The notes under the pieces were generated by a model. That model saw nothing but the letters and a program-made list of their open reading frames with translations. It had not been told where the DNA came from and did not search any database. Made by a program: the position numbers and the translations under genes. From assembly GCF_004745945.1 (NCBI RefSeq), contig NZ_SRLE01000002.1, positions 243,592-307,591 of the forward strand: a stretch of 64,000 nt of DNA. The letters run 5' to 3'. This document shows, piece by piece, positions 18,005 through 27,006 of the stretch (the first letter of the stretch is position 1; every line of letters starts with the position of its first letter). Source of the DNA: Mangrovimicrobium sediminis. Its GTDB lineage: Bacteria > Pseudomonadota > Gammaproteobacteria > Pseudomonadales > Halieaceae.

Positions 18005-19084
18005 TCAGCGATCCGCGTCCGCGGTGGCCGCGATCTGCCGGTACCAGTGCACGCCGTGGTCGTCGCGCCGGCGGGTGATGCGCCGGCGCCGCAGCAGGCA
18101 GTTGAGGTGGGCGAGCATCTCGCCGGTGGCCGCGCCGAGCACGCTGTCGTCGATCTCGCGCTTGAACAGGGCGGGGAAGCAGTCGACCACGCGCTTGGGT
18201 TCATCGAGGTAGGCGAACAGGTTGCGCAGGTCGCGGTTGTGCGACTCGATCACCTGGCCGAGGCGGTGGTGCAGGCCGTAGAACGGGCTCTCGTGGGCGG
18301 GCAGTACCAGCAGGTCGTCCGGCAGGCTGTCGCGGAAGTCGGCGTTGGCGACAAGCCACTCGCGCAGCGGGTCGCCCTCGGGTTCGGTGGGGAACACGCT
18401 GACATTGGGGGTGATGCGCGGCAGCACCTGGTCGCCGGAGATCAGCAGTTTGAGCGCCGGGCAGTACAGGGACACGTGCTCCGGCGAGTGGCCGCGGCCG
18501 ACCAGCGGCTGCCAGTAGCGGCCGCCGATGGTGATGGTCTCGCGGTCCACCAGGCGGCGGAAGCTGTCCGGCAGCGGGGAGACGTACTGGCCGAACTGGC
18601 CGAAGCGCTGCTTGTACAGGTCCAACTGGTGTTCGTTCCAGCCGGCGCGGCGGTAGAAGCGCAGTGCGACTTCCGGCGCCGGGCGGCCGGTGTCCGCGGT
18701 CAGCGCCTTGCACATGAGGAACTCCTCCCGCGACATCCACAGCTCGCAGTCGAAGCGCGTGGTGAGCCAGCCGGCGGCGCCGACGTGATCCGGGTGCAGG
18801 TGGGTGCACAGCACCCGGGTGACCGGGCGGCCGCCCATGAAGTCGGCGAACAGGTGTTCCCAGGTCTCGCGGGTGGAGGGAATGTCGAGGCAGGTGTCGA
18901 CTACGGTCCAGCCCTCGCCGTCCTCGAGCAGCCACAGGTTGATGTGGTCAAGCGCCATGGGCATGGCGAAGCGTGCCCAGTAGACCCCCGGTGCGATCTC
19001 CACCGGTTCGCCGGGACGGATGTCGGGCTTGCGGCCGAAGGGATACTTCAGCCCGCGGTAGATCTCGTCAACTTGTTCCGGCAT
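18005..19084 (-). CDS. Metallo-beta-lactamase-fold hydrolase
   Basis: 359 residues from ATG 19084, with GGGGA seven bases upstream; a start at 19111 lacks this. The metal motif THLHPDHVGAAGWL is intact, with further ligands in GHSPEHVSLYCP and ISGDQVLP. The C-terminal about 110 residues form a helical extension (LLVLPAHESPFYGLHHRL) seen in the MBL subfamily often annotated as hydroxyacylglutathione-hydrolase-like. No signal peptide, so cytoplasmic. Substrate unknown. Divergent from the gamma-glutamyltransferase gene. Confidence 0.8.
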   Translation of the reverse strand: MPEQVDEIYRGLKYPFGRKPDIRPGEPVEIAPGVYWARFAMPMALDHINLWLLEDGEGWTVVDTCLDIPSTRETWEHLFADFMGGRPVTRVLCTHLHPDHVGAAGWLTTRFDCELWMSREEFLMCKALTADTGRPAPEVALRFYRRAGWNEHQLDLYKQRFGQFGQYVSPLPDSFRRLVDRETITIGGRYWQPLVGRGHSPEHVSLYCPALKLLISGDQVLPRITPNVSVFPTEPEGDPLREWLVANADFRDSLPDDLLVLPAHESPFYGLHHRLGQVIESHNRDLRNLFAYLDEPKRVVDCFPALFKREIDDSVLGAATGEMLAHLNCLLRRRRITRRRDDHGVHWYRQIAATADADR

Positions 19085-19205
19085 GCACTGTCCCCGATTG
19101 CGTCGAGGCACTATGGTCGCGATTGCCCGTCGGGCTGTCCATACCCCTGTGTGCGCGGTAGTTGCGGTATGCTGTAGCCAAGATTCCCCGAGCCGTGGAA
19201 TGCCG

Positions 19206-21071
19206 ATGAGACGTCTATGCCGTTGTTTGCCCCTCCTCTATTTGCCTGTTCTCGCCCTGGTCAGTGCCTGCAGCAGCAACCCGTCCGCGCCGGATGCGAG
19301 CACCGCGGGCGCAGCCACCGCGCCACTCGCGGATGCCGCGGAGACTGTCGCGGTGCCTGAGCTTGGTCCCGGCGGCCGGCCGGTGGGCGCGGCCTGGTCG
19401 CGCAGCCCGGTGTACGCTGCCAACGGCATGGCCGCCACCGCGCAGCCGCTGGCCTCGCAGGTCGCACTGCAGGTGTTGCGCGACGGCGGCTCGGCGGTGG
19501 ATGCGGCGATCGCCGCCAACGCCGCGCTGGGGCTGATGGAACCGACCGGTTGCGGCATCGGCGGCGACCTGTTCGCCATCGTCTGGGACCCGGCCAGCAG
19601 GCAGCTGTATGGCTACAACGGTTCCGGCCGCTCGCCCCAGGGCCAGAGCCTTGCCCAGTTGCGCGAGCGCATCGAACGCGGCAAGGCCAGCGGCGCGCTG
19701 CCGGCGGACCTGGCTGGCATCCCCGCCTACGGCCCGCTGCCGGTCACCGTGCCCGGCACCGTGGATGCCTGGTTCGCCCTGCACCAGCGTTTCGGCCGCG
19801 TGCCCATGAGCCAGGTCCTGGCGCCGAGCATCGACTACGCCCGCCGCGGTTTCCCGGTCTCGCCGGTGGTGGCCTTCTACCTGGAGCGCGGCTGGAAGGT
19901 CTTCAACCGCGAGTTCGCCGGCCAGCCGGCGCTGGACAATATCCGCGACACCTGGTTCCGCGGCGACCGAGCGCCGGCGGCGGGGGAACTGTTCACCAAC
20001 CCGGACCTGGCGCGCACCTACGAGGCCATCGCCCTGGAGGGCCGCGACGTGTTCTACCGCGGCCGGCTGGCGCAGGCGATGGCGGACTACTTCGCCGGCA
20101 TGGACGGCGGACCCGAGTACGCGGACTTCGCCGCCCACAGCGGCGAGTGGGTGACACCGGCCGCGGTCGACTACCGCGGCTACCAGCTCTACGAACTGCC
20201 GCCCAACGGCCAGGGTTTCGCGGCCCTGCAGATGCTGTCGATCCTCAAGAACGTGGACCTCGCGCAGTGGCCGCGCGGCTCGGCGCAGGTGTTCCACTAC
20301 CTGGTGGAAGCCAAGCGCCTGGCCTTCGAGGACGTGGCGCGCTACTACGCGGACCCGGCGTTCGCCGCGACGCCCGCCGAGGAACTGCTCTCCGACGCCT
20401 ACGGCCGCGAACGCTTCGCCCTGATCGACCCGCAGCGCGCCAACCCCGGTTTCGTGCCCGGCGATGTGCGCGTCGAGGGGGAGGGCGACACCACCTACCT
20501 GACGGTGGCGGACGCCAGCGGCATGATGGTCTCGCTGATCCAGTCCAACTACCGCGGCATGGGTTCGGGCATGGTCGCCGATGGCATGGGTTTTATGTTC
20601 CAGGACCGCGGCGAGCTGTTCGACCTCAATCCCGGCCACGCCAACAGCTACGCGCCGGGCAAACGTCCCTTCCACACTATCATCCCCGCATTCGTGATGA
20701 AGGACGGCGAGCCGCTGATGAGTTTCGGCCTGATGGGCGGCGCCATGCAGCCACAGGGCCATGTGCAGATGCTGGTCAATCTGGTGGACTACGGCATGAA
20801 CCTGCAGGAGGCGGGCGACGCCGCGCGCTTCATGCACCAGGGCGGGCGCCAGCCCACCGGCCTCGACGAGGATACCCTGGGCACCCTGTACCTGGAGCCG
20901 GGCGTGCCTGCGGCCACCGTCGAAGGCCTGCGCGCCATGGGCCACCGGGTGGAGATCAACAGCAGCGGCGTGCCCTTCGGCGGCTACCAGGCGATCTGGC
21001 GCGACCCGGAAAGCGGCGTCTACACCGGTGCCACCGAGATGCGCAAGGACGGTACCGTCGCCGCCTGGTAA
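19206..21071 (+). CDS. ggt: Gamma-glutamyltransferase, lipoprotein form
   Basis: Ntn-hydrolase that cleaves the gamma-glutamyl bond of glutathione and transfers or hydrolyses it. 621 residues from ATG 19206; an ATG at 19200 is equally close, and upstream frames are GC-rich noise. The signal peptide has lipobox VSAC, so it is likely membrane-anchored in the periplasm rather than soluble. The autocleavage nucleophile is Thr429 in GEGDTTYLTVAD. The large-subunit motif PTGCGIGGDLFAIVWDP and a small-subunit glycine-rich segment (SFGLMGGAMQPQGH) are present. Confidence 0.9.
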   Translation: MRRLCRCLPLLYLPVLALVSACSSNPSAPDASTAGAATAPLADAAETVAVPELGPGGRPVGAAWSRSPVYAANGMAATAQPLASQVALQVLRDGGSAVDAAIAANAALGLMEPTGCGIGGDLFAIVWDPASRQLYGYNGSGRSPQGQSLAQLRERIERGKASGALPADLAGIPAYGPLPVTVPGTVDAWFALHQRFGRVPMSQVLAPSIDYARRGFPVSPVVAFYLERGWKVFNREFAGQPALDNIRDTWFRGDRAPAAGELFTNPDLARTYEAIALEGRDVFYRGRLAQAMADYFAGMDGGPEYADFAAHSGEWVTPAAVDYRGYQLYELPPNGQGFAALQMLSILKNVDLAQWPRGSAQVFHYLVEAKRLAFEDVARYYADPAFAATPAEELLSDAYGRERFALIDPQRANPGFVPGDVRVEGEGDTTYLTVADASGMMVSLIQSNYRGMGSGMVADGMGFMFQDRGELFDLNPGHANSYAPGKRPFHTIIPAFVMKDGEPLMSFGLMGGAMQPQGHVQMLVNLVDYGMNLQEAGDAARFMHQGGRQPTGLDEDTLGTLYLEPGVPAATVEGLRAMGHRVEINSSGVPFGGYQAIWRDPESGVYTGATEMRKDGTVAAW

Positions 21072-21078
21072 CCGATTC

Positions 21079-21990
21079 TTGCGCGCGCTTACTTCTTTGC
21101 TGCTGAGTCTGTCCCTGCTCGCCGCGCGCGCCGGGGCGGCGAGCTTTCCCCTGCCGGAACCCGAGGACGACCTGGTCGGTGCGGTGGCGGTGATCCCGGC
21201 GCGGCCGCAGGACACGCTGGTCGATATCGCCCGCCACAACGACGTCGGCCAGGACGCCATCGTGCTCGCCAACCCCACGGTCGATCGCTGGCTGCCCGGC
21301 GCGGGCACGCCGGTGGTGCTGCCGCTGCAGTTCATCCTGCCCGCCACGCCCTATCGCGGTGTAGTGCTGAACCTGCCGGAGATGCGTCTGTATTTCTACC
21401 CGGAACCCGCGGCGGAGCAGCGCGCCGAGGTGATCACCTACCCGGTGAGTATCGGCCGCATGGACTGGGCCACGCCGCTGGGCGAGACCCGCATCAACAC
21501 CCGCGACCGCGACCCCAGCTGGCGGCCACCGGCCAGCATCCGCGCCGAGCACGCGGCGCAGGGCGACCCGCTGCCGGCGGTGGTGCCGCCCGGACCGGAC
21601 AACCCGTTGGGGCGCTACGCCCTGCGCCTGGCCATGCCCGGCTACCTGCTGCACGGCACCAACAAGCCGTTTGGCGTGGGTATGCGCGTGTCCCACGGCT
21701 GCATCCGCCTGCTGCCGGAGGATATCGAGGATTTGTTTGAACGGGTCGCGGTGGGTACGCCGGTGCGTATCGTCAACCAGCCGGTCAAGGCGGGGTGGCT
21801 GGACGGGGTGCTCTACCTGGAGGTGCACCCGCCGCTGGAGGAGGAGAGCTGGCAGCCGCAGACCCTGCGCGAGCAGGCGCTGGCGGCTATCGCAGTGGCG
21901 CAGCTGGGGCGCCCGGCGCGGCTGGACCAGACCGCCCTGGACCGCGCACTGGCCGCACCCAGCGGCATGCCGGTCGCCATCTCCCGCTGA
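21079..21990 (+). CDS. L,D-transpeptidase (YkuD, ErfK/YbiS type) with LysM-like domain
   Basis: 303 residues if started at TTG 21079, which gives a clean signal peptide (LRALTSLLLSLSLLAARAGA). The alternative is GTG 21028, which overlaps ggt. Residues about 30-75 look LysM-like (DTLVDIARHNDVGQDAIVLANP). The YkuD catalytic domain carries HGTNKPFGVG and SHGCIRLLPEDIEDL, with the nucleophilic Cys. ErfK/YbiS/YcfS enzymes attach Lpp-type lipoproteins to peptidoglycan, and an OprI/Lpp-like gene lies immediately downstream on the other strand. It is 7 bases after ggt. Confidence 0.86.
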   Translation: MRALTSLLLSLSLLAARAGAASFPLPEPEDDLVGAVAVIPARPQDTLVDIARHNDVGQDAIVLANPTVDRWLPGAGTPVVLPLQFILPATPYRGVVLNLPEMRLYFYPEPAAEQRAEVITYPVSIGRMDWATPLGETRINTRDRDPSWRPPASIRAEHAAQGDPLPAVVPPGPDNPLGRYALRLAMPGYLLHGTNKPFGVGMRVSHGCIRLLPEDIEDLFERVAVGTPVRIVNQPVKAGWLDGVLYLEVHPPLEEESWQPQTLREQALAAIAVAQLGRPARLDQTALDRALAAPSGMPVAISR

Positions 21991-22024
21991 CTGTCTCCTG
22001 CGGTCGGGGCGACCGGCGCCGGAC

Positions 22025-22303
22025 TTACTTGTACATCGACTTCTTGAACATGCGGTCGAGTTTCTCGTCGGTTGCCTGCGCGCTTTGCAGCGCCTGGTCG
22101 GCGGTCGCCTTCGCCGAGGCGGCGTCCTGTTTGGCGCTGGCGGCGTCCGCGGCGGCCTTGTCCGCGGTGGCGTTGGCGCGGTTGATCTCCGCCATCATCT
22201 CGGCACGCAGCGCGTCGATGTCGGAACTGGTGGCGCAGCCGGTGGTCGCCGCCAGGGCGGCCAGCAGTGCGGTGGAGGTGGTGATTCTGGCGAGTGTCTT
22301 CAT
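22025..22303 (-). CDS. OprI/Lpp-like murein lipoprotein (alanine zipper)
   Basis: 92 residues. Lipoprotein signal peptide with Cys23 in ATTGC; the -3 residue is Thr, weaker than the usual Leu. The mature part is an alanine-rich heptad coil (ATADKAAADAASAKQDAASA), as in OprI and Lpp. It ends in Lys (FKKSMYK), the residue by which Lpp is covalently linked to meso-diaminopimelate. Likely an abundant outer-membrane tether to peptidoglycan. It sits between two L,D-transpeptidase genes, which fits its attachment. Confidence 0.85.
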   Translation of the reverse strand: MKTLARITTSTALLAALAATTGCATSSDIDALRAEMMAEINRANATADKAAADAASAKQDAASAKATADQALQSAQATDEKLDRMFKKSMYK

Positions 22304-22355
22304 GGGTTGCTCCTCGGGTGAGTGACGGGCCGTGGAACTTGGCCCGCGGTATGGG

Positions 22356-22904
22356 CTAGCGAATCGAGACCCTGGTTCCGACGGTGACGAGACCGGCGAG
22401 TTCCGTCACCTGCGCGTTGGTCAGGGCAATACAGCCGTTGGTCCAGTTAATAGTAGCCTGTATTTCGGGGTCGCCGGCGCCGATACCGTGAATGCCCAGG
22501 TGTCCGCCCAGGGCGGTGTCCTGGGGCGGCGGGCCGCCGTTGGTCCAGGCCAGGCGGATGCGCTGCCAGGTGCGCTCGTCGATGCGGCCGTCGCCCCAGG
22601 CGCGCTCGGCGTGCTTGAGCGTGGGATAGTCGAGTGCCAGGAACAGGAGGAAGCGATCGCTGGGGCGGATTTCGCTGATGTGGAACTCGCCCAGCGGAGT
22701 GCGCTCGTCGCCCAGGCGCTTGTCCGCCGCGGCGCCGCCGCTGCCGATGGCGATGTTGTCGTAGCGGGCGACCTCGGCATCGCCGCGCATCACTGCCAGG
22801 GTCAGCGCGCTGGTGTCGATCAGCAGCCACAGCGGGTCAGTGTGCGCTGCGCTCTCCTCGCCGCCGAGCGCCAGAGGGGGCAGCAGTGCGGCAGTGGTGA
22901 GCAA
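22356..22904 (-). CDS. L,D-transpeptidase family protein (YafK-like), start uncertain
   Basis: 182 residues from TTG 22904. YkuD-type catalytic region: LWLLIDTSALTLAVMRGD at the start, HLGIHGIGAG, and NWTNGCIALTNAQVTEL with the nucleophilic Cys. The motif is TNGCIAL rather than SHGCIRL, as in YafK-like members. No ATG or GTG lies in frame near the stop of the upstream phosphatase gene. A CTG at 22955 would give a better signal peptide (LPRRWAAGLRRACLLLALL). Only an ATG deep inside the phosphatase gene (23228) is canonical, and it would create a 262-base overlap. Probably periplasmic. Confidence 0.75.
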   Translation of the reverse strand: MLTTAALLPPLALGGEESAAHTDPLWLLIDTSALTLAVMRGDAEVARYDNIAIGSGGAAADKRLGDERTPLGEFHISEIRPSDRFLLFLALDYPTLKHAERAWGDGRIDERTWQRIRLAWTNGGPPPQDTALGGHLGIHGIGAGDPEIQATINWTNGCIALTNAQVTELAGLVTVGTRVSIR

Positions 22905-22966
22905 TGCGAGCAGCAGGCACGCCCGGCGCAGCCCGGCGGCCCATCGCCGCGGCAGCGCTGTCGCAG

Positions 22967-23797
22967 CTACGGCTGCCCCCCGCCGGTGTGCGGCTGGTCC
23001 GGGAGCAGGGTGTCGCGCACGGTATTCCAGGTGGCCTGGTCGCAGGCGCAGAGCAGGCCGGTCGCCTCGCTGGCGGGGCGGTAGGGGCTGCCGTCGTAAC
23101 GGCCGGTGACGGCGCCGGCCTCGTTGGCGATCAGTACGCCCGGGGCGTGGTCCCAGGCCAGGGTGCGGTAGTAGAACAGGAACTGGCAGCCGCCGGTGAC
23201 CAGGGTCAGGTAGTCGAAGGCGGCGCAACCGCTGGCCCAGGTCCGGCCCAGGCGCGCCGCACCCGCGCGCGCGGCGGGGCGCATGGCCTCGGGCAGGTAC
23301 TTGCCGGACAGCGCGCCCTCGATGCTGTCGAGCGGTCCCGCGTGGGCGGACAGGGTCAGTCGCGTGTCGTCGAGGTAGGCGCCGGCGCCGCGCTCAGCGC
23401 GCAGCATGCTCTCGCGCACCGGGTCGTGAATCCACGCACCGAGTGTTTCGCCGCGCAGCACCAGTGCGGCCATCACCGCGAATGGACCCTCGCCGGCGGC
23501 GAAATTGTTGGTGCCGTCCACCGGGTCCAGGATCCACACCGGCGCGTCGCCTTGCAGGGCCTGCAGTAGCGACGGGTCCGCGTGTACCGCCTCTTCCCCG
23601 ACCACCCGCGAGCCCGGCAGCAGGGCGGCGAGGCGCGCCCCGAGCACGCGCTCGCAGTTGCGGTCGGCGTCGGTGACCGCGTCGTCGGCGCGCTTGAGTT
23701 CCACCTGGTGGGCCTCGAGGTTGCGCCACAGGGGGAGGATCTCCTCGCAGGCGGTCTGCCGCAGTGCGGCGCAGATACTGTCGTGGTCGATATTCAC
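22967..23797 (-). CDS. Inositol monophosphatase-family phosphatase (CysQ-like)
   Basis: 276 residues. Lithium-sensitive phosphatase fold with GEEAVHADPS, the metal motif WILDPVDGTNNFAAG, and the C-terminal WDHAPGVLIANEAGA. Candidate activities are 3'(2'),5'-bisphosphate nucleotidase (CysQ) or inositol-1-phosphatase; the sequence does not settle which. Cytoplasmic. Divergent from the giant lipoprotein gene across 108 bases and followed closely by the YafK-like gene. Confidence 0.83.
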   Translation of the reverse strand: MNIDHDSICAALRQTACEEILPLWRNLEAHQVELKRADDAVTDADRNCERVLGARLAALLPGSRVVGEEAVHADPSLLQALQGDAPVWILDPVDGTNNFAAGEGPFAVMAALVLRGETLGAWIHDPVRESMLRAERGAGAYLDDTRLTLSAHAGPLDSIEGALSGKYLPEAMRPAARAGAARLGRTWASGCAAFDYLTLVTGGCQFLFYYRTLAWDHAPGVLIANEAGAVTGRYDGSPYRPASEATGLLCACDQATWNTVRDTLLPDQPHTGGGQP

Positions 23798-23905
23798 GGG
23801 CTCCAGTTTAGCACCGGCGGACGCGCGAATGAGGAAATCCCCCTATGGGCGCCCCCCGGGCTCCCCGCCATACTGGGCCGATCATGGAGTGACGGGTGCA
23901 GGATC

Positions 23906-26284
23906 ATGAGACGAGCCAATCGAATACGCGATGGATGGGTGCACCCACTGGTACTCGCTCTGGCCCTGACCCTGGCGGGTTGCAAGGTGGAGGTGGCGGT
24001 GCCTCCCGGCGGCCAGGTGATCACGGAATCGGGCGCCCACAGCTGTGCGCGGGAGCGAATCTGTAGTATCGACGTGGTCGACCAGTACTTCGCGGAGACC
24101 TTTATCGCCGTCCCTCACGCCAACAACAGCTTCCTCGGCTGGGCCGCCGGCGACAACGCGCTGTGCGGCAACTCGCGCAAGCCCTGCACCCTGGTGACCG
24201 CCGGCTTTGCCGACCAGCCGGAACTCATGGCGCTGCTCGAGTCCGACGCCGTGTTCACCCTGACCCCGCGCTTCCTGGTCAACCCGCGGCTGGGGCGCGG
24301 CGACCTGCGCGACGATGGCCGGGCACTGCCGGCGGTGGGCAATTACAACCTGCTGGGCTCGCTGGGCCTGGACGCGGATGCTCCCGCCGAGCGCCTGCTG
24401 ACCGCTGCCGACATCGACCTGCGCTTCGACGCAAGTGGTGAGCTGCTCTCCCTGTCCGGTAGCGCCGTCCTCCCCGAGCAGGTCACCGATTACATCGGCA
24501 TTCTCTCCACCACCCGTGCCCAGGTCGGCACCTACACCGGCGCCGAGATCAACGCCATCGAGGATATCCGCATCCGCCTGATCGACGAGCGCCAGTACCT
24601 GTTGTTCTACCTGTCCAGCGGCGTGCAGATGGAGGTGGGCGACCGCGCCGGTGGCTCCGCGGTAGTGAACGTGCAGCCGCCGCTGGGTGGCAGCGTGGTG
24701 TTCATCCTCGACCCGGTGGACGAGATGCTCTACCGCTTCGGCAGCTTCCTCGGCGAGGTGCGCGGCGAGGCGGAGTCCGACCAGGGCCTGCTACCCTTTG
24801 TGCCGCTGGCGGGCCTGCCCGGACCGATTCCGTTCTACGCGCACCGCTACCAGACCGGGGAGAAGTCGGTCGGCATCAAGGTGTTCGACGTGCTGAACTT
24901 CAGCGGTGATTTCCTGGTCCGCGAACCGAGCTTCGCGGATATAGACCTCGCCGACCCGTTCAACTCCGAGGTCGGCTACTTCGCCGGCTTCAACGGTCAC
25001 GCCCAGGTCGCCTTCGGCATCCTCGGCGTCGGCCTGTTCGACTTCGACCTCGCCGAGGCCAGCGCCAACTACGACGTACAGCCGCTGCAGCCGGCGGAGA
25101 AACAACGCTTGTCGCTGTACGCGCGCATCGCACCCGACGTGTCTTGGCAGCCTGACTGGCTGCCGATCCTGCCGCAGACCGAACTGCAGGCCGCATTCAC
25201 CGCGAACGCTGCGGGTGAGCTATCCGGCAAGTTCGCCGGCGGCTATCGTTCCTTCCTGCCCGAGGCGAGCCTGGAGGGCAAGCTGCGCTTCGACAACAGT
25301 TCGCTGACCCTGGAGGCCCGGGTCGCGGATGCGGACATGGACTTCCCGGTACAGGTCAGTTTCCGCGACGGCGAGACCCATGCCAGTGTGGGCCTTGATG
25401 AACCGATAGGCGGCTATGTGCGCGGGCGCATGAACGACGCCTTCGACGACGTCGACCGGCAGATCGCCGACGCGCGCAGCGAGCTCGAGGCGGCCGTCGC
25501 GGACTACGAGTTCGAACTCAGCCTGCGCGGCCTGCGCGAGGCGATACCGGGGATCACCAGTAACGCGATCAGCGCCCTGCAAGCGGTGCCCGACCAGGTG
25601 TATTCCAGCGTGCGCTCGCAGGTGCGCGACGAGATCAACAGGCGCCGCTACTGCGTGCTCGGCGTGTGCACACCCTCGGACAGCAAGCGCGACAGCATCG
25701 CCAGCAGTGCCGCAAGCAGCGCGCGCAGCCAGGCGCGCAGCGCTATCGCGCCCTATGTCGATGCGCTGGAGGAATTGCGCCGGCGCGCCGCGCAAGAGGA
25801 TGACGACACGGTGCGCGCCGCCCTGCGCGAGGCGCTCTACGCGGTCTACGATCGTCGCCACATCGACTACACGGTGAAGGTCACAGTGAACGTGGACGTG
25901 GTGATCGCGACCATCTCGGTGAGCAAGAGCTACCGCATCAACCGCGACGTGATCAGTGCCGGCGACGCCGCGGACATCCTCGCCGCGGCGGACAACATCG
26001 AGCGCATTCCGGAAACCAGCGAGGAGGTAATCGCAGCGCAGGCAGTGGTCGACGCGTTGCCGCTGGAGGAGGCGGTCGACGCTGCCCGCCAGGAAGTCGC
26101 GCGCGGACTGGCGCAGATCCCGACCCTGTCCGCGGTGGGTTACAGCGTCGTCGATGGCCAGTATTCCGGTTTCGCACGCTTCGGCGATGGCAGCGAATAC
26201 CGTGTCGACTTCAACGTGCTGGACCCGCTGGCGCTGGCCGCCGGTCTCAATCGCCTGGTCGTGGAGAGTATTGTCGAGCAGTGA
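23906..26284 (+). CDS. Large lipoprotein of unknown function
   Basis: 792 residues from ATG 23906, with AGGA five bases before. Lipobox LAGC gives Cys26. Residues about 30-95 contain four Cys around FLGWAAGDNALCGNSRKPC, resembling a bacterial repeat-type beta domain. Residues about 110-500 are beta-rich. Residues about 500-650 are helical, with a likely coiled coil (RSQVRDEINRRRYCVLGVCTP) and a CVLGVC pair. The C terminus returns to beta structure (YSGFARFGDGSEYRVDFNVL). No enzyme motif recognised. Likely periplasmic or outer-membrane anchored. Monocistronic. Confidence 0.75.
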   Translation: MRRANRIRDGWVHPLVLALALTLAGCKVEVAVPPGGQVITESGAHSCARERICSIDVVDQYFAETFIAVPHANNSFLGWAAGDNALCGNSRKPCTLVTAGFADQPELMALLESDAVFTLTPRFLVNPRLGRGDLRDDGRALPAVGNYNLLGSLGLDADAPAERLLTAADIDLRFDASGELLSLSGSAVLPEQVTDYIGILSTTRAQVGTYTGAEINAIEDIRIRLIDERQYLLFYLSSGVQMEVGDRAGGSAVVNVQPPLGGSVVFILDPVDEMLYRFGSFLGEVRGEAESDQGLLPFVPLAGLPGPIPFYAHRYQTGEKSVGIKVFDVLNFSGDFLVREPSFADIDLADPFNSEVGYFAGFNGHAQVAFGILGVGLFDFDLAEASANYDVQPLQPAEKQRLSLYARIAPDVSWQPDWLPILPQTELQAAFTANAAGELSGKFAGGYRSFLPEASLEGKLRFDNSSLTLEARVADADMDFPVQVSFRDGETHASVGLDEPIGGYVRGRMNDAFDDVDRQIADARSELEAAVADYEFELSLRGLREAIPGITSNAISALQAVPDQVYSSVRSQVRDEINRRRYCVLGVCTPSDSKRDSIASSAASSARSQARSAIAPYVDALEELRRRAAQEDDDTVRAALREALYAVYDRRHIDYTVKVTVNVDVVIATISVSKSYRINRDVISAGDAADILAAADNIERIPETSEEVIAAQAVVDALPLEEAVDAARQEVARGLAQIPTLSAVGYSVVDGQYSGFARFGDGSEYRVDFNVLDPLALAAGLNRLVVESIVEQ

Positions 26285-26312
26285 CGCGGGCGGCGGTCGC
26301 TGCGCCCGGGAG

Positions 26313-26948
26313 TCAGGCTTCCTGGCCGTCGCCGGCCAGCATGCCCTCGCGAAGAGCCACCTGCAGCAGTCCGCCCAGCGAGTGCACGTCGAGCTTGCGC
26401 ATGAGGTTGGTGCGGTGGTTGTCCACGGTTTTCGCGCTGATATTAAAGCGCTCGGCGATCTCCTGGTTGCTGGCGCCGGCGACCACCTGCTGCATCACCT
26501 GGCGCTCGCGCGCGGTGAGCGCCGCCAGCGAGTCGGCGTCGCTGGCCAGTTGCAGGGCTTCCTCGCACACGTAGGTCTCGCCGCGCAGGATGCGCTCGAG
26601 GCCGGCGCGCAGTTCCTCCGCGGGGATGCTCTTGAGCAGCAGGCCGGGGAGTTCGCGTTGCAGCAGTTCGCGCAGCACGCCGCCGGAGCGCACGCCGGTA
26701 AACACCGCGACGCGGGTGGCGGGACTCCACTGCTGGATCTCGTCGATGATTTCCAGGCCGCCCACGTAGGGCATGGCGATGTCCAGCAGCAACAGGTCCG
26801 GCTGCTGTACCTTGACCACGGCGATGGCGTCGATGCCGTGTTCCGCCTCGCCCACCAGGTCGACCGCGGGGAACTGTGCGAGCATGTCGGCGAGGGCGCG
26901 GCGCACGATGGCGTGGTCGTCGGCGATAACCACACGCTGGGCTTGCAT
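26313..26948 (-). CDS. NarL/LuxR-family response regulator
   Basis: 211 residues from ATG 26948, with AGGTG upstream; the longer start at 27008 is unlikely. Receiver domain with acidic D10/D11 and phospho-acceptor D56 (LLLLDIAMPYVGG). The C-terminal LuxR helix-turn-helix (LTARERQVMQQVVAGASNQEIAERFNIS begins the motif) binds DNA. It pairs with the divergent histidine kinase gene 58 bases away. Confidence 0.93.
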   Translation of the reverse strand: MQAQRVVIADDHAIVRRALADMLAQFPAVDLVGEAEHGIDAIAVVKVQQPDLLLLDIAMPYVGGLEIIDEIQQWSPATRVAVFTGVRSGGVLRELLQRELPGLLLKSIPAEELRAGLERILRGETYVCEEALQLASDADSLAALTARERQVMQQVVAGASNQEIAERFNISAKTVDNHRTNLMRKLDVHSLGGLLQVALREGMLAGDGQEA

Positions 26949-27006
26949 GGCGGAAACACCTCGCGCGGTGTAGGCTGGAAAGCCTCCAGTATAGCCGAGG
27001 GCTGAC

